Notes under the pieces: generated by a model
Seen by the model: only the letters and a program-made list of their open reading frames with translations
Told to the model about the DNA's origin: nothing
The model's database searches: none
Shown: positions 17,128-25,653 of the stretch, one piece after another
Position numbering within the stretch: position 1 is the stretch's first letter
Layout: each line of letters opens with the position of its first letter
Source: Rhodococcus opacus B4
GTDB lineage: Bacteria > Actinomycetota > Actinomycetes > Mycobacteriales > Mycobacteriaceae
Assembly: GCF_000010805.1 (NCBI RefSeq)
Contig: NC_012522.1
Location: 6,882,001 to 6,946,000 of the forward strand
Direction: 5' to 3'
Length of the DNA stretch: 64,000 nucleotides
Translations under genes and position numbers: made by a program

Positions 17128-17140
17128 CGGTCCGAGCGGG
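17109..17140. terminator. Bidirectional hairpin terminator between DUF3017 and metX
   Basis: CCCGCTCGGA (17109-17118) pairs with TCCGAGCGGG (17131-17140), with an inner CCG/CGG extension and a 5-nt loop. It spans the DUF3017 stop and lies between convergent genes. No T-tract follows, as is usual in high-GC actinomycetes. Confidence 0.6.
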
Positions 17141-17157
17141 CGTCGCCCGGCGCGGGG

Positions 17158-18276
17158 TCAGCGCCCGGCGCGTGCCAGTTGCATCGTCTCGGACAGCAGT
17201 TTCGCGACCGCGGCAGCCTCGGTGAGGAACCCGTCGTGGCCGTCCCTCGAGTTGAGGACCCGCAGACCGTCGCAGGTGGGGATGTCCTCGGCCAGATCCT
17301 CCTGCAGGCGGATCGGATACAGGCGGTCGGAATCGACGCCGCCCACGATGACGGGTGCGGTGATCGTCGCCAGCGCGGCCGCGATCCCACCGCGCCCGCG
17401 GCCCACGTCGTGCCGGTTCATGGCCTCGGACAGCAGCACGTACGTGCCCGGGTCGAACCGGCCGACCAGCTTGTCGGCCTGGTGCTGGAGGTAGCTCTCG
17501 ACGGAGTACCGTCCGCCGCGCCACGGGTCCTCGCCGTCCTGCGGCGAGTTCGCGAACCGCGAGTCCAGTTCGCTCTCGGTGCGGTACGTGAGGTGCGCGA
17601 TCCGGCGGGCGATGCGCAGTCCGGTCCGGGGGATCCGGCCGCTGCCGTGGTAGTCGCCGCCCAGCCAGTCGGGGTCACTGGTGATGGCCTCGATCTGGGT
17701 GGTCTGCGTGCCGATCTGGTCCGCGGTCGCGCGGGCGCCGACCGCGAGAACGAGCGCCGACGCGACCTGATCCGGGTAGGTAACGGCCCACTCGAGCGCG
17801 CGCATGCCACCCATTGATCCACCGACCACGGACGCCAGCTTCTCGATGCCCAGCAGGTCGGTGAACTTCTTCTCGGCCGCGATCTGGTCGCGGATGGTGA
17901 TCTCCGGGAAACGGCTGCCCCAGGGGCGCCCGTCCTCCGCGATCGAACCGGGACCGGTGGTGCCGCGGCAGCCACCGAGAACGTTGGTTGCGACGACGCA
18001 CCACTCGTCGGTGTCGATCGGCGCACCCGGGCCGACCATTCCGGTCCACCAGCCGGGGGATGGGTGCTCGTCGGTGACGGGGCCGGTGACGTGGGAGTCG
18101 CCGGTGAGGGCGTGCTCGACGAGGACCACGTTGTCGCGGTTCGGGGACAGCTCGCCCCACCGCTGTACGGCGAGGGTCACCGACGGGAGCACCGAGCCGT
18201 TCTCGAGCTCGAGCGATCCGATGTCGACGGTGCCGAGACGTCCGTCGGCCACGGGCAGGTTCTGCACTGCGCTCAC
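17158..18276 (-). CDS. metX: Homoserine O-acetyltransferase MetX
   Basis: A 372-residue alpha/beta hydrolase-fold enzyme that acetylates homoserine, the first committed step of methionine synthesis in this route. The nucleophile lies in GGSMGGMRALEW, with the acid in GVDSDRLYP and the base in DGHDGF. The GTG start comes 2 bp after the metY stop, so the pair is one operon (metY first), as in mycobacteria. A much longer open frame upstream is a shadow of metY. Expression should follow the metY leader. Confidence 0.94.
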   Translation of the reverse strand: MSAVQNLPVADGRLGTVDIGSLELENGSVLPSVTLAVQRWGELSPNRDNVVLVEHALTGDSHVTGPVTDEHPSPGWWTGMVGPGAPIDTDEWCVVATNVLGGCRGTTGPGSIAEDGRPWGSRFPEITIRDQIAAEKKFTDLLGIEKLASVVGGSMGGMRALEWAVTYPDQVASALVLAVGARATADQIGTQTTQIEAITSDPDWLGGDYHGSGRIPRTGLRIARRIAHLTYRTESELDSRFANSPQDGEDPWRGGRYSVESYLQHQADKLVGRFDPGTYVLLSEAMNRHDVGRGRGGIAAALATITAPVIVGGVDSDRLYPIRLQEDLAEDIPTCDGLRVLNSRDGHDGFLTEAAAVAKLLSETMQLARAGR

Positions 18277-18278
18277 TG

Positions 18279-19562
18279 TCAAGATGCCGCCGCCGTAATT
18301 CCGGACTCGATATCGGCGATGATGTCGTCGATCCCTTCGATGCCGACTGCCAGGCGGACCAGTCCGGGGGTGACGCCGCTGGCGGCCTGCTCCTCCGGGG
18401 TCAGCTGGGAGTGCGTGGTGGACGCCGGGTGGATCACCAGCGAGCGGACGTCGCCGATGTTCGCGACGTGGCTGTGCAGGGTGAGTGCGTTGACGAACTT
18501 CTTGCCCGCGTCGATGCCGCCGGCGAGTTCGAACGTCACGATGGCACCCGCACCCCTCGGCGCGATCTGCTTCGCCCGGTCGTGCCACGGCGACGACGGG
18601 AGCCCGGCATATCCGACGGACACGATCTCCGGCCGCGCCTCCAGGTACTGGGCGACGGCGGTCGCGTTCGACACGTGCCGCTCCATCCGCAGGCTCAGCG
18701 TCTCGAGGCCCTGCGCGATGAGGAACGCGTTGAACGGGGAGATCGCGGAACCGAGGTCGCGCAGCAATTGCACGCGCGCCTTGAGGGCGTACGCGGGCGG
18801 TCCGAGTTCGGAGTAGACGACGCCGTGGTAGCTCGGGTCCGGGGTGGTGAAGCTGCTGTGGCGGCCCTGGGTCCAGTCGAACGTGCCGCCGTCGACGATG
18901 ACGCCGGCGATGGCCGTGCCGTGGCCGCCGAGGTACTTGGTGGCCGAGTGCACCACGATGTCCGCGCCGTGCTCGAGTGGGCGGATCAGGTAGGGGGTGG
19001 CCACGGTGTTGTCGACGATCAGGGGGATTCCGTGCTGGTGCGCGATCCCGGAGATTCCGGGCAGGTCGAGCACGTCGTTGCGGGGATTGGAGATGGTCTC
19101 GCCGTAGAACGCCCTCGTGTTGTCCCGGATCGCGTTCTTCCATTGCTCGAGGTCGTCGGGGTCTTCGACGAACGACACCTCGATGCCGAGCTTGGGCAGC
19201 GTGTAGTGGAAGAGGTTGTAGGTGCCGCCGTACAGGCGCGGGCTGGAGACGATGTGGTCGCCCGCCTCGGCGAGGTTCAGGATCGCGAACGTCTCAGCGG
19301 CCTGCCCGGACGCCAGGAGCAGGGCGGCGACGCCGCCTTCGAGGGCGGCGATGCGCTGCTCGACCGCGTCCTGGGTGGGGTTCATGATGCGGGTGTAGAT
19401 GTTGCCGGGCTCGGCCAGACCGAACAGCGCGGCAGCGTGATCGGTGCTGTCGAACGTGTACGAGGTGGTCTGGTAGATCGGCAGCGCCCGCGCCTTGGTG
19501 GTCGCGTCGGACGTCTGCCCGGCGTGGATCTGCTTGGTCTCGAACGACCAGTTCTCGGTCAT
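18279..19562 (-). CDS. metY: O-acetylhomoserine sulfhydrylase MetY
   Basis: A 427-residue PLP enzyme of the Cys/Met metabolism family that makes homocysteine from O-acetylhomoserine and sulfide. The PLP lysine is in HSATKYLGGHG, with the phosphate contact in SGQAAE. The start MTENWSFETKQIHAG matches the family and follows a GGAG site 10 nt upstream. It sits behind a SAM-IV riboswitch and a small poly-Cys reading frame and directly before metX, which supplies its substrate. The annotated name varies (metC in M. tuberculosis). Confidence 0.94.
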   Translation of the reverse strand: MTENWSFETKQIHAGQTSDATTKARALPIYQTTSYTFDSTDHAAALFGLAEPGNIYTRIMNPTQDAVEQRIAALEGGVAALLLASGQAAETFAILNLAEAGDHIVSSPRLYGGTYNLFHYTLPKLGIEVSFVEDPDDLEQWKNAIRDNTRAFYGETISNPRNDVLDLPGISGIAHQHGIPLIVDNTVATPYLIRPLEHGADIVVHSATKYLGGHGTAIAGVIVDGGTFDWTQGRHSSFTTPDPSYHGVVYSELGPPAYALKARVQLLRDLGSAISPFNAFLIAQGLETLSLRMERHVSNATAVAQYLEARPEIVSVGYAGLPSSPWHDRAKQIAPRGAGAIVTFELAGGIDAGKKFVNALTLHSHVANIGDVRSLVIHPASTTHSQLTPEEQAASGVTPGLVRLAVGIEGIDDIIADIESGITAAAS

Positions 19563-19638
19563 GTGCTGTCTACTCCAGTGGTCTGACGAGGGCGCGGACG
19601 AGGAGCTGGTTCGTTCGCGCACAGGGCTTGTCTGGGGT

Positions 19639-19665
19639 CTATCTACGACAACAACAACACATCAT
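19639..19665 (-). CDS. Poly-cysteine leader peptide, candidate attenuator (MMCCCCRR)
   Basis: Reading the minus strand, ATG ATG TGT TGT TGT TGT CGT AGA TAG encodes an 8-residue peptide with four Cys in a row. A GGAGG ribosome site (19669-19673) lies 6 nt before the second ATG and 3 nt before the first, so a 7-residue form is favoured. It lies between the riboswitch aptamer and metY, 76 nt before metY. Poly-Cys leader ORFs are known cysteine-responsive attenuators of sulfur genes in mycobacteria, and this one has the same hallmark. Function is inferred. Confidence 0.6.
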   Translation of the reverse strand: MMCCCCRR

Positions 19666-19680
19666 GAACCTCCGATGTCG

Positions 19681-19806
19681 GACCCGCGCTTGTCACCCGA
19701 CTGTTTGTATGAATCAGGGAACCAGGTCATCACCCGGGGCACCCCACCGCGGTGGAGGGTTGCCGGCCAGCTAGCCGGGGCTCGTTGCTGGCACTCATGA
19801 CCTGTG
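19681..19806 (-). ncRNA. SAM-IV riboswitch
   Basis: The minus-strand RNA carries the SAM-IV core: a closing stem AGGTCAT/ATGACCT (19797-19803 with 19724-19730), the internal string GCTGGCCGGCAACCCTCC, GCGGTGGGGTGCCCCGGGTG, and the 3' element GACAAGCGCGGGTC that matches the distal part of mycobacterial SAM-IV RNAs. It precedes metY-metX and should reduce their expression when S-adenosylmethionine is abundant. The aptamer ends 8 nt before the ribosome site of the poly-Cys ORF. Confidence 0.93.
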
Positions 19807-19810
19807 GTGA

Positions 19811-19816
19811 ATCTTA
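19811..19816 (-). promoter_or_regulatory. -10 element of the metY leader
   Basis: TAAGAT (minus strand) lies about 7-8 bp before the first base of the riboswitch closing stem, placing the transcript start at the riboswitch 5' end. Confidence 0.5.
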
Positions 19817-19910
19817 GCGGCTGGGGTGGAACGACCGGAAACGGCACCGATCAGGCCTGCTAGCAGGGAAAAATTACCCGCCGGTAGGGGTGGGATCTCG
19901 CACCCACATG

Positions 19911-19938
19911 TTGCGCGCGCCACGCATAGCAGTACGCT
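19911..19938 (+). promoter_or_regulatory. Candidate icd promoter
   Basis: TTGCGC (19911-19916) and TACGCT (19933-19938) are 16 bp apart. If used, the transcript carries a leader of roughly 130 nt before icd. I see no riboswitch or convincing operator in that leader (19945-20076). Confidence 0.3.
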
Positions 19939-20076
19939 TGTCTTGTTAAAGTGCGGTCTCCCCAGCGGCCGCATCGACCGTCTACGTTTGATAAGCGAAC
20001 CGTTCGCGGACCCACTCACGAAGTGCGCCCGCAACCGTGTAACCAGGGAATCTTCCTAGGAGGACGCGAAGCACCC

Positions 20077-21300
20077 ATGTCCAAGATCAAGGTTGAGGGC
20101 ACCGTCGTCGAACTCGACGGCGACGAGATGACACGCATCATCTGGCAGTTCATCAAAGACAAGCTGATCCATCCCTACCTGGATGTGAACCTGGAGTACT
20201 ACGACCTCGGTATCGAGTACCGGGACGAGACGGACGACCAGGTCACCGTCGACGCGGCCAACGCCATCAAGAAGCACGGCGTCGGCGTCAAGTGCGCGAC
20301 CATCACCCCGGACGAGGCGCGCGTCGAGGAGTTCGGCCTCAAGAAGATGTGGCGGTCGCCCAACGGCACCATCCGCAACATCCTCGGTGGCACGATCTTC
20401 CGCGCGCCGATCATCATCTCCAACGTTCCGCGACTGGTTCCGGGCTGGACGAAGCCGATCATCATCGGCCGTCACGCCTTCGGCGACCAGTACCGCGCCA
20501 CCGACTTCAAGGTCCCCGGCCCGGGCAAGGTGATGATCACCTACACGCCCGAGGACGGCAGCGAGCCGATAGAGCACGAGCTGGTGAACTTCCCCGACGG
20601 CGGCGGCGTCGTCCAGGGTCAGTACAACTTCACCAAGTCCATCGAGGACTTCGCGCGCGCCTCGCTCAACTACGGCCTGCAGCAGAACTACCCGGTGTAC
20701 CTGTCGACGAAGAACACGATCCTCAAGGCGTACGACGGTGCGTTCAAAGACATCTTCCAGCACGTCTACGAGACCGAGTTCAAGCCGGAGTTCGACGCGG
20801 CGGGTCTCACCTACGAGCACCGCCTCATCGACGACATGGTCGCGTCGGCGCTCAAGTGGGAGGGCGGCTACGTCTGGGCCTGCAAGAACTACGACGGCGA
20901 CGTCCAGTCCGACACCGTCGCGCAGGGCTTCGGTTCGCTCGGCCTCATGACCTCCGTGCTGCTGACCCCGGACGGCAACACGTGTGAGGCGGAGGCGGCG
21001 CACGGCACCGTGACGCGTCACTTCCGTCAGCACCAGCAGGGCAAGCCGACGTCCACCAACCCCATCGCGTCGATCTTCGCGTGGACCCGTGGACTCGAGC
21101 ACCGCGGCAAGCTGGACAACACCCCCGACGTCATCGGGTTCGCGCAGGAGCTCGAAGACGTGGTCATCAAGACCGTCGAGGGCGGCCAGATGACCAAGGA
21201 CCTCGCGATGCTGGTCGGCGGCGACCAGGGCTACCTCACCACCGAGGAGTTCCTCGGCACGCTGGACATCAACCTCCAGAAGGCCATCGCGGAGAAGTAG
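20077..21300 (+). CDS. icd: NADP-dependent isocitrate dehydrogenase
   Basis: A 407-residue dimeric-type enzyme, the Icd1 length in mycobacteria, converting isocitrate to 2-oxoglutarate in the TCA cycle. Motifs include VVELDGDEMTRIIW, the substrate site in WRSPNGTIRNILGG, YLSTKNTILKAYDG and EAAHGTVTRH with the NADP region. The ATG follows a strong AGGAGG (20058-20063). A longer in-frame open stretch upstream has no ribosome site. A stem-loop follows the stop. Confidence 0.96.
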   Translation: MSKIKVEGTVVELDGDEMTRIIWQFIKDKLIHPYLDVNLEYYDLGIEYRDETDDQVTVDAANAIKKHGVGVKCATITPDEARVEEFGLKKMWRSPNGTIRNILGGTIFRAPIIISNVPRLVPGWTKPIIIGRHAFGDQYRATDFKVPGPGKVMITYTPEDGSEPIEHELVNFPDGGGVVQGQYNFTKSIEDFARASLNYGLQQNYPVYLSTKNTILKAYDGAFKDIFQHVYETEFKPEFDAAGLTYEHRLIDDMVASALKWEGGYVWACKNYDGDVQSDTVAQGFGSLGLMTSVLLTPDGNTCEAEAAHGTVTRHFRQHQQGKPTSTNPIASIFAWTRGLEHRGKLDNTPDVIGFAQELEDVVIKTVEGGQMTKDLAMLVGGDQGYLTTEEFLGTLDINLQKAIAEK

Positions 21301-21321
21301 GCACCGCACGACATCAGAACG

Positions 21322-21355
21322 GAACGGGACGCTCCCAGGTCGGGGTGTCCCGTTC
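21322..21355 (+). terminator. Hairpin terminator after icd
   Basis: GAACGGGAC (21322-21330) pairs perfectly with GTCCCGTTC (21347-21355) across a 16-nt loop that can itself pair in part. It begins 21 nt after the icd stop. Confidence 0.6.
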
Positions 21356-21458
21356 GTCGTCTCCGGCGAGGCAGGCGAGGTACGGCGGGGACGTGAGTGT
21401 GCTCACGCGACGACGGAAGCGGGAAGAGAACCCGGGATGCGGTCGTTGACAGTTCTTC

Positions 21459-22682
21459 GTGACTACTTCCACCCCGGTGCGCCCCGAGCACCTCGGCGTC
21501 ATCGCCCGGCATCCGTCCGTCCGCAAGCTCGCCATGATCGCGCTCGCGCTCGGCGGCTTCGGGATCGGCACCACCGAGTTCGTGGCGATGGGACTGCTTC
21601 CGGAGATGGCGTCGAGCCTCGGGATCACCGAGCCGACGGCCGGCCACGTCATCTCGGCGTACGCCCTGGGTGTGGTCGTGGGCGCGCCGCTCATCGCCGC
21701 GCTCACCGCGCGGGTGCCCCGCAAGGCGCTGCTGATCGCGTTGATGGCGGCATTCACGATCGGCAACGCCGCCACCGTGTTCGCGCCGAACTACGGCGCG
21801 CTGATGGCCGCGCGGTTCGTCGCGGGCCTCCCGCACGGCGCGTACTTCGGGGTCGCGGCCCTGGTGGCGGCGCACCTCGCCGAGCGCGGACAGCGGGCCC
21901 GGGCGGTCGCGCTCGTCATGATGGGACTGTCGGTGGCGAACGTCGTCGGCGTTCCCGCCGCCTCCTGGCTGGGCCAGGCCCTCGGCTGGCGCAGCGCCTT
22001 CGCCCTCGTCGCGCTGATCGGGGTCGTGACGCTGGGTGCGATCTGGTCGTGGGTGCCCTCGCTCGCCGCCATGCGGATGACGAACCCCCTCACCGAACTG
22101 GGTGCCCTGCGCCGCGCGCAGGTGTGGATGACGCTGATCATCGGCATGGTCGGGTTCGGTGGCATGTTCGCCGTCTACACGTACATCAGCACCACCCTCA
22201 CCGACGTCTCGGGGCTGTCGCGGTCGCTGGTGCCGCTGGCCCTGATGATCTACGGGCTGGGCATGGTCGCGGGCAATCTGATCGGCGGCAGGCTCGCCGA
22301 CAGGGCGCTGATCCCCGGTCTGTTCGCCGCGATGACGGCACTCGGGGTGGTGCTCGGCATCTTCGTCATCGCCTCGCACAACCCGTACGCGGCGCTGCTG
22401 CTGGTGTTCTTCGTCGGTGCTGCCGGCGCGTCGATGGTTCCCGGCCTGCAGACCCGGCTGATGGACGTCGCCGCCGACGCCCAGACCCTCGCCGCGTCGC
22501 TCAACCACGCGGCCCTCAACATCGCGAACGCGTTCGGGGCGTGGATCGGTGGCGTCGTCATCGCCGCCGGCTACGGCTATACGGCACCGGCCGCGGTGGG
22601 TGCGCTGCTCGCCGTCGCGGGCATCGTGGTCCTCACCGCGGCCGTCGCGATGGAACGCCGCAGCGCCCGTTCGTCTCGGTAG
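21459..22682 (+). CDS. MFS transporter (DHA1, AraJ/YdhP-like)
   Basis: A 407-residue, twelve-helix major facilitator. The opening GGFGIGTTEFVAMGLLPE is characteristic of the arabinose-efflux/YdhP group of drug:proton antiporters, and the loop 2-3 motif appears as ALTARVPRKALL. It likely exports small hydrophobic compounds or sugars, with the substrate unknown. It starts at GTG with no clear ribosome site. The gene stands alone between the icd terminator and xthA. Confidence 0.85.
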   Translation: MTTSTPVRPEHLGVIARHPSVRKLAMIALALGGFGIGTTEFVAMGLLPEMASSLGITEPTAGHVISAYALGVVVGAPLIAALTARVPRKALLIALMAAFTIGNAATVFAPNYGALMAARFVAGLPHGAYFGVAALVAAHLAERGQRARAVALVMMGLSVANVVGVPAASWLGQALGWRSAFALVALIGVVTLGAIWSWVPSLAAMRMTNPLTELGALRRAQVWMTLIIGMVGFGGMFAVYTYISTTLTDVSGLSRSLVPLALMIYGLGMVAGNLIGGRLADRALIPGLFAAMTALGVVLGIFVIASHNPYAALLLVFFVGAAGASMVPGLQTRLMDVAADAQTLAASLNHAALNIANAFGAWIGGVVIAAGYGYTAPAAVGALLAVAGIVVLTAAVAMERRSARSSR

Positions 22683-22704
22683 CCGCGCTGTCGTACGCGT
22701 CCGC

Positions 22705-22710
22705 TACGGT
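22705..22710 (+). promoter_or_regulatory. -10 element of xthA, leaderless type
   Basis: TACGGT lies 7 nt before the GTG start of xthA at 22718, with no Shine-Dalgarno between. Confidence 0.45.
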
Positions 22711-22717
22711 GCTTGCC

Positions 22718-23524
22718 GTGCCACACATCATCACCACCGTCAATGTCAACGGAGTCCGCGCGGCCGCCCGCAAGGGGCTCACCGAGTGGATGGAACGCAC
22801 GGAGGCCGATGTCGTCTGCCTGCAGGAGACGCGGGCATCCGACGAGCAGCTCGCCGAGACCCTCGCGCCCGCCCTGGAGGGCGGATGGAACCTGGCGTCC
22901 GCGGAACCGTCGTCGAAGGGGCGCAACGGCGTCGCGATCCTGTCCCGGAAGCCGGCCGACGCCGTCCGCGTCGGCCACGGCGACGAGGAGTTCGCGGCCG
23001 CGGGACGTTACATCGAGGCCGACTTCGACGACCTGACCGTGGCGAGTCTGTACCTGCCTTCGGGGGAGGCCCAGACGCCCCGGCAGGAGGAGAAGGAGCG
23101 GTTCATGGACTCCTTCGCCCGGTACCTCACCGTCACCGCGGAGGCCGCCGTCGCGGCCGGCAGGCACGTCGTGGTCTGCGGCGACTGGAACATCGCCCAC
23201 ACCGAACTCGACCTGAAGAACTGGAAGACGAACAAGAAGAACTCCGGGTTCCTGCCCCACGAACGGGAGTGGATGTCCGCGCTCTTCGCCGAGGGCGCGC
23301 ACTGGGCCGACGTCGTGCGCCTGCTCGAACCGGACGTCGCCGGACCGTACTCGTGGTGGTCGTACCGCGGGAAGGCGTTCGACAACGACTCCGGCTGGCG
23401 CATCGACTACCAGATCGCCACCCGCGAACTGGCGGAGCGCGCCAAGCAGGCCGTCGTCGAGCGCGCCGAAACCTACGACCAACGGTGGTCCGATCACGCG
23501 CCGGTCACCGTCCAGTACCGGTGA
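22718..23524 (+). CDS. xthA: Exodeoxyribonuclease III / AP endonuclease
   Basis: A 268-residue enzyme of the exonuclease III family that cuts at abasic sites and trims 3' ends in base-excision repair. Motifs are VNVNGVRAA, CLQET with the metal Glu, GDWNIAH, GWRIDYQ and the terminal catalytic WSDHAPV. It starts at GTG behind a -10 box, so the message is probably leaderless. A long open frame running in from upstream in the same phase is a shadow of the MFS gene. Confidence 0.94.
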   Translation: MPHIITTVNVNGVRAAARKGLTEWMERTEADVVCLQETRASDEQLAETLAPALEGGWNLASAEPSSKGRNGVAILSRKPADAVRVGHGDEEFAAAGRYIEADFDDLTVASLYLPSGEAQTPRQEEKERFMDSFARYLTVTAEAAVAAGRHVVVCGDWNIAHTELDLKNWKTNKKNSGFLPHEREWMSALFAEGAHWADVVRLLEPDVAGPYSWWSYRGKAFDNDSGWRIDYQIATRELAERAKQAVVERAETYDQRWSDHAPVTVQYR

Positions 23525-23576
23525 CGAGCGGTATCTGATTCGTCTCGTCACGGCACACGTGAAAAGATCAGTACTC

Positions 23577-24611
23577 ATGTCGACCCCTGCAGCTCAGAAA
23601 CCCACCGCGAAACCGCGGGTGCTCTCCGGCATCCAGCCCACCGCCGACTCGTTCCACCTCGGCAACTTCCTGGGTGCGCTGCAGCAGTGGGTGCCTCTGC
23701 AGGACGACTTCGACGCGTTCTACTTCATCCCCGACCTGCACGCGATCACGGTGGCGCAGGACCCGAAGGAACTGCGTCGCCGCACCAAGATCGCGGTGGC
23801 GCAGTTGCTGGCACTGGGGATCGACCCCGACCGCGCCACGCTGTTCGTCCAGAGCCAGGTGCCCGAGCACGCGCAGCTGGCGTGGGTTCTCAACTGCATC
23901 ACCGGTTTCGGTGAGGCCAGCCGCATGACCCAGTTCAAGGACAAGTCGGCGAAGCAGGGCAGTGAGAACGCGAGCGTCGGGCTGTTCACGTATCCGGTGC
24001 TGATGGCCGCCGACATCCTGCTGTACCGCCCGCAGCGGGTCCCGGTCGGCGAGGACCAGCGTCAGCACCTCGAACTGGCCCGCGACCTCGCCCAGCGGTT
24101 CAACACGAGGTTCGGGAAGGCGTTCGTCATTCCCGAGGCCCAGATCATCAAGGGCACCGCCAAGATCTACGACCTGCAGGATCCGACGTCGAAGATGAGC
24201 AAGTCCGGTCCCAGCCCCGCGGGTCTGATCAACCTGCTCGACGACCCGAAGGTGTCGGCGAAGAAGATCAAATCCGCGGTCACCGACAACGAGCGGGAGA
24301 TCCGGTACGACCCGCAGGCCAAGCCCGGGGTGAGTAACCTGCTCACCATCCAGTCAGCGTTGTCCGGCACCCCCGTCGAGACGCTGGTCGCCGGGTACGC
24401 GGGCAAGGGCTACGGCGACCTGAAAACCGATACGGCCGACGTACTCGCCGAATTCGTGACACCGTTGAAAGCGAAAGTGGAGGGGTACCTCTCGGACGAG
24501 GCGGAACTCGATCGGATCATCGCGGCCGGTGCCCACCGGGCCCGTGAAGTGTCGTCGCAGACGCTGGCGGCCGTGTACGAGAAGGTAGGGTTCCTGACAC
24601 CGAAGGGATAG
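23577..24611 (+). CDS. trpS: Tryptophanyl-tRNA synthetase
   Basis: A 344-residue class I synthetase. The HIGH-type motif is FHLGNFLGA and the KMSKS loop is TSKMSKSGPSP, with LSGIQPTADSFHLGN typical of TrpRS. The ATG at 23577 is chosen because the N-terminus then begins with a short polar tail, as in mycobacteria. I see no T-box or Trp-rich leader upstream. Four bases separate it from the YihY-family gene, so they are probably co-transcribed. Confidence 0.96.
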   Translation: MSTPAAQKPTAKPRVLSGIQPTADSFHLGNFLGALQQWVPLQDDFDAFYFIPDLHAITVAQDPKELRRRTKIAVAQLLALGIDPDRATLFVQSQVPEHAQLAWVLNCITGFGEASRMTQFKDKSAKQGSENASVGLFTYPVLMAADILLYRPQRVPVGEDQRQHLELARDLAQRFNTRFGKAFVIPEAQIIKGTAKIYDLQDPTSKMSKSGPSPAGLINLLDDPKVSAKKIKSAVTDNEREIRYDPQAKPGVSNLLTIQSALSGTPVETLVAGYAGKGYGDLKTDTADVLAEFVTPLKAKVEGYLSDEAELDRIIAAGAHRAREVSSQTLAAVYEKVGFLTPKG

Positions 24612-24615
24612 CACT

Positions 24616-25638
24616 GTGGCTGACGAACCGAGTTTTCTCGACAAGCAGCGGGCAGCGCGCCCCTGGTTCGACCATCTGATGCGGGCCGCCCAGCGGTACC
24701 AGAATCAGAAGGGTGACTACTACGCGGCGGGTATCACGTATTTCAGTGTGCTCGCACTGATTCCGATCCTGATGGTCGCGTTCGCCATCGCCGGTTTCGT
24801 GCTCGCCGGGCAGCCGGAGTTGCTGCAGGAACTGCAGGACGGCATCACGAAGAACGTGCCCGGAAGTCTCGGGGACACGCTCAACACCATCATCGATTCG
24901 GCGATCGCGTCCCGCGCCAGCGTGGGTGTGCTGGGTCTGCTCGGTGCCGCCTACGCCGGCCTGGGATGGATGGCGAACCTGCGTGACGCGCTCACGGCGA
25001 TGTGGGAGAGTCAGCGCGAATCGAAGGGATTCGTGCGCACCAAGCTCGGCGACGCGGTCGCTCTGCTCGGGCTGGGCCTGGCGATGATCGTCTCGATCGG
25101 ATCGTCCGCGCTGAGCAGCGGTCCGGTGGCCCGGACGGTGGTCGAGGTGCTCAACCTCGACGACGTGACCGGCGTCGACATCGGACTGCGCGCACTGTCG
25201 ACCGTGCTCTCGCTGGTTGCGACGTGGGCGGTGTTCGCCTGGGTGATCGCCCGGCTGCCCCGGGAGCCCGTGACGTTCCGCAGTGCAATCAAGGCCGCCC
25301 TGCTCGCGGCCGTGGTGTTCGAGATCTTCAAGCAGGTCGGGGCCATCTACCTCACCGCCGTCACCGCGGGCCCGGCTGGCGTGGCGTTCGGCCCGATCAT
25401 CGGTCTGCTCGTGTTCATCTACCTGACGTCCCGGATGCTGCTCTTCTCGACGGCGTGGGCCGCGACCACCAGGGCCAGCATGGAGCTCGCGTTCGTACCG
25501 CCGCCGGATCCGGCCGTCATCACCCCGCGGATCGAGGTCCACGAGGGTCCGGGTGTGCGTGGGGGACTCGCCCTCGTCGGTGTGGGCGCCCTCGCCGCGC
25601 TCGGCTTGTCCGGACTGTTCACCCGCAGCAAGCGCTGA
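24616..25638 (+). CDS. YihY/YhjD/BrkB-family inner-membrane protein
   Basis: A 340-residue membrane protein with about six helices and the family features YYAAGITYFSVLALIPILM near the start and FGPIIGLLVFIYLTSRMLLF near the end. The start is GTG. YihY relatives have been linked to lipid or LPS transport in Gram-negatives, while the actinobacterial role is unknown. The gene lies directly behind trpS, as in mycobacteria, and converges on dacB1. Confidence 0.85.
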   Translation: MADEPSFLDKQRAARPWFDHLMRAAQRYQNQKGDYYAAGITYFSVLALIPILMVAFAIAGFVLAGQPELLQELQDGITKNVPGSLGDTLNTIIDSAIASRASVGVLGLLGAAYAGLGWMANLRDALTAMWESQRESKGFVRTKLGDAVALLGLGLAMIVSIGSSALSSGPVARTVVEVLNLDDVTGVDIGLRALSTVLSLVATWAVFAWVIARLPREPVTFRSAIKAALLAAVVFEIFKQVGAIYLTAVTAGPAGVAFGPIIGLLVFIYLTSRMLLFSTAWAATTRASMELAFVPPPDPAVITPRIEVHEGPGVRGGLALVGVGALAALGLSGLFTRSKR

Positions 25639-25653
25639 GCCGAGCGAGGGTCG

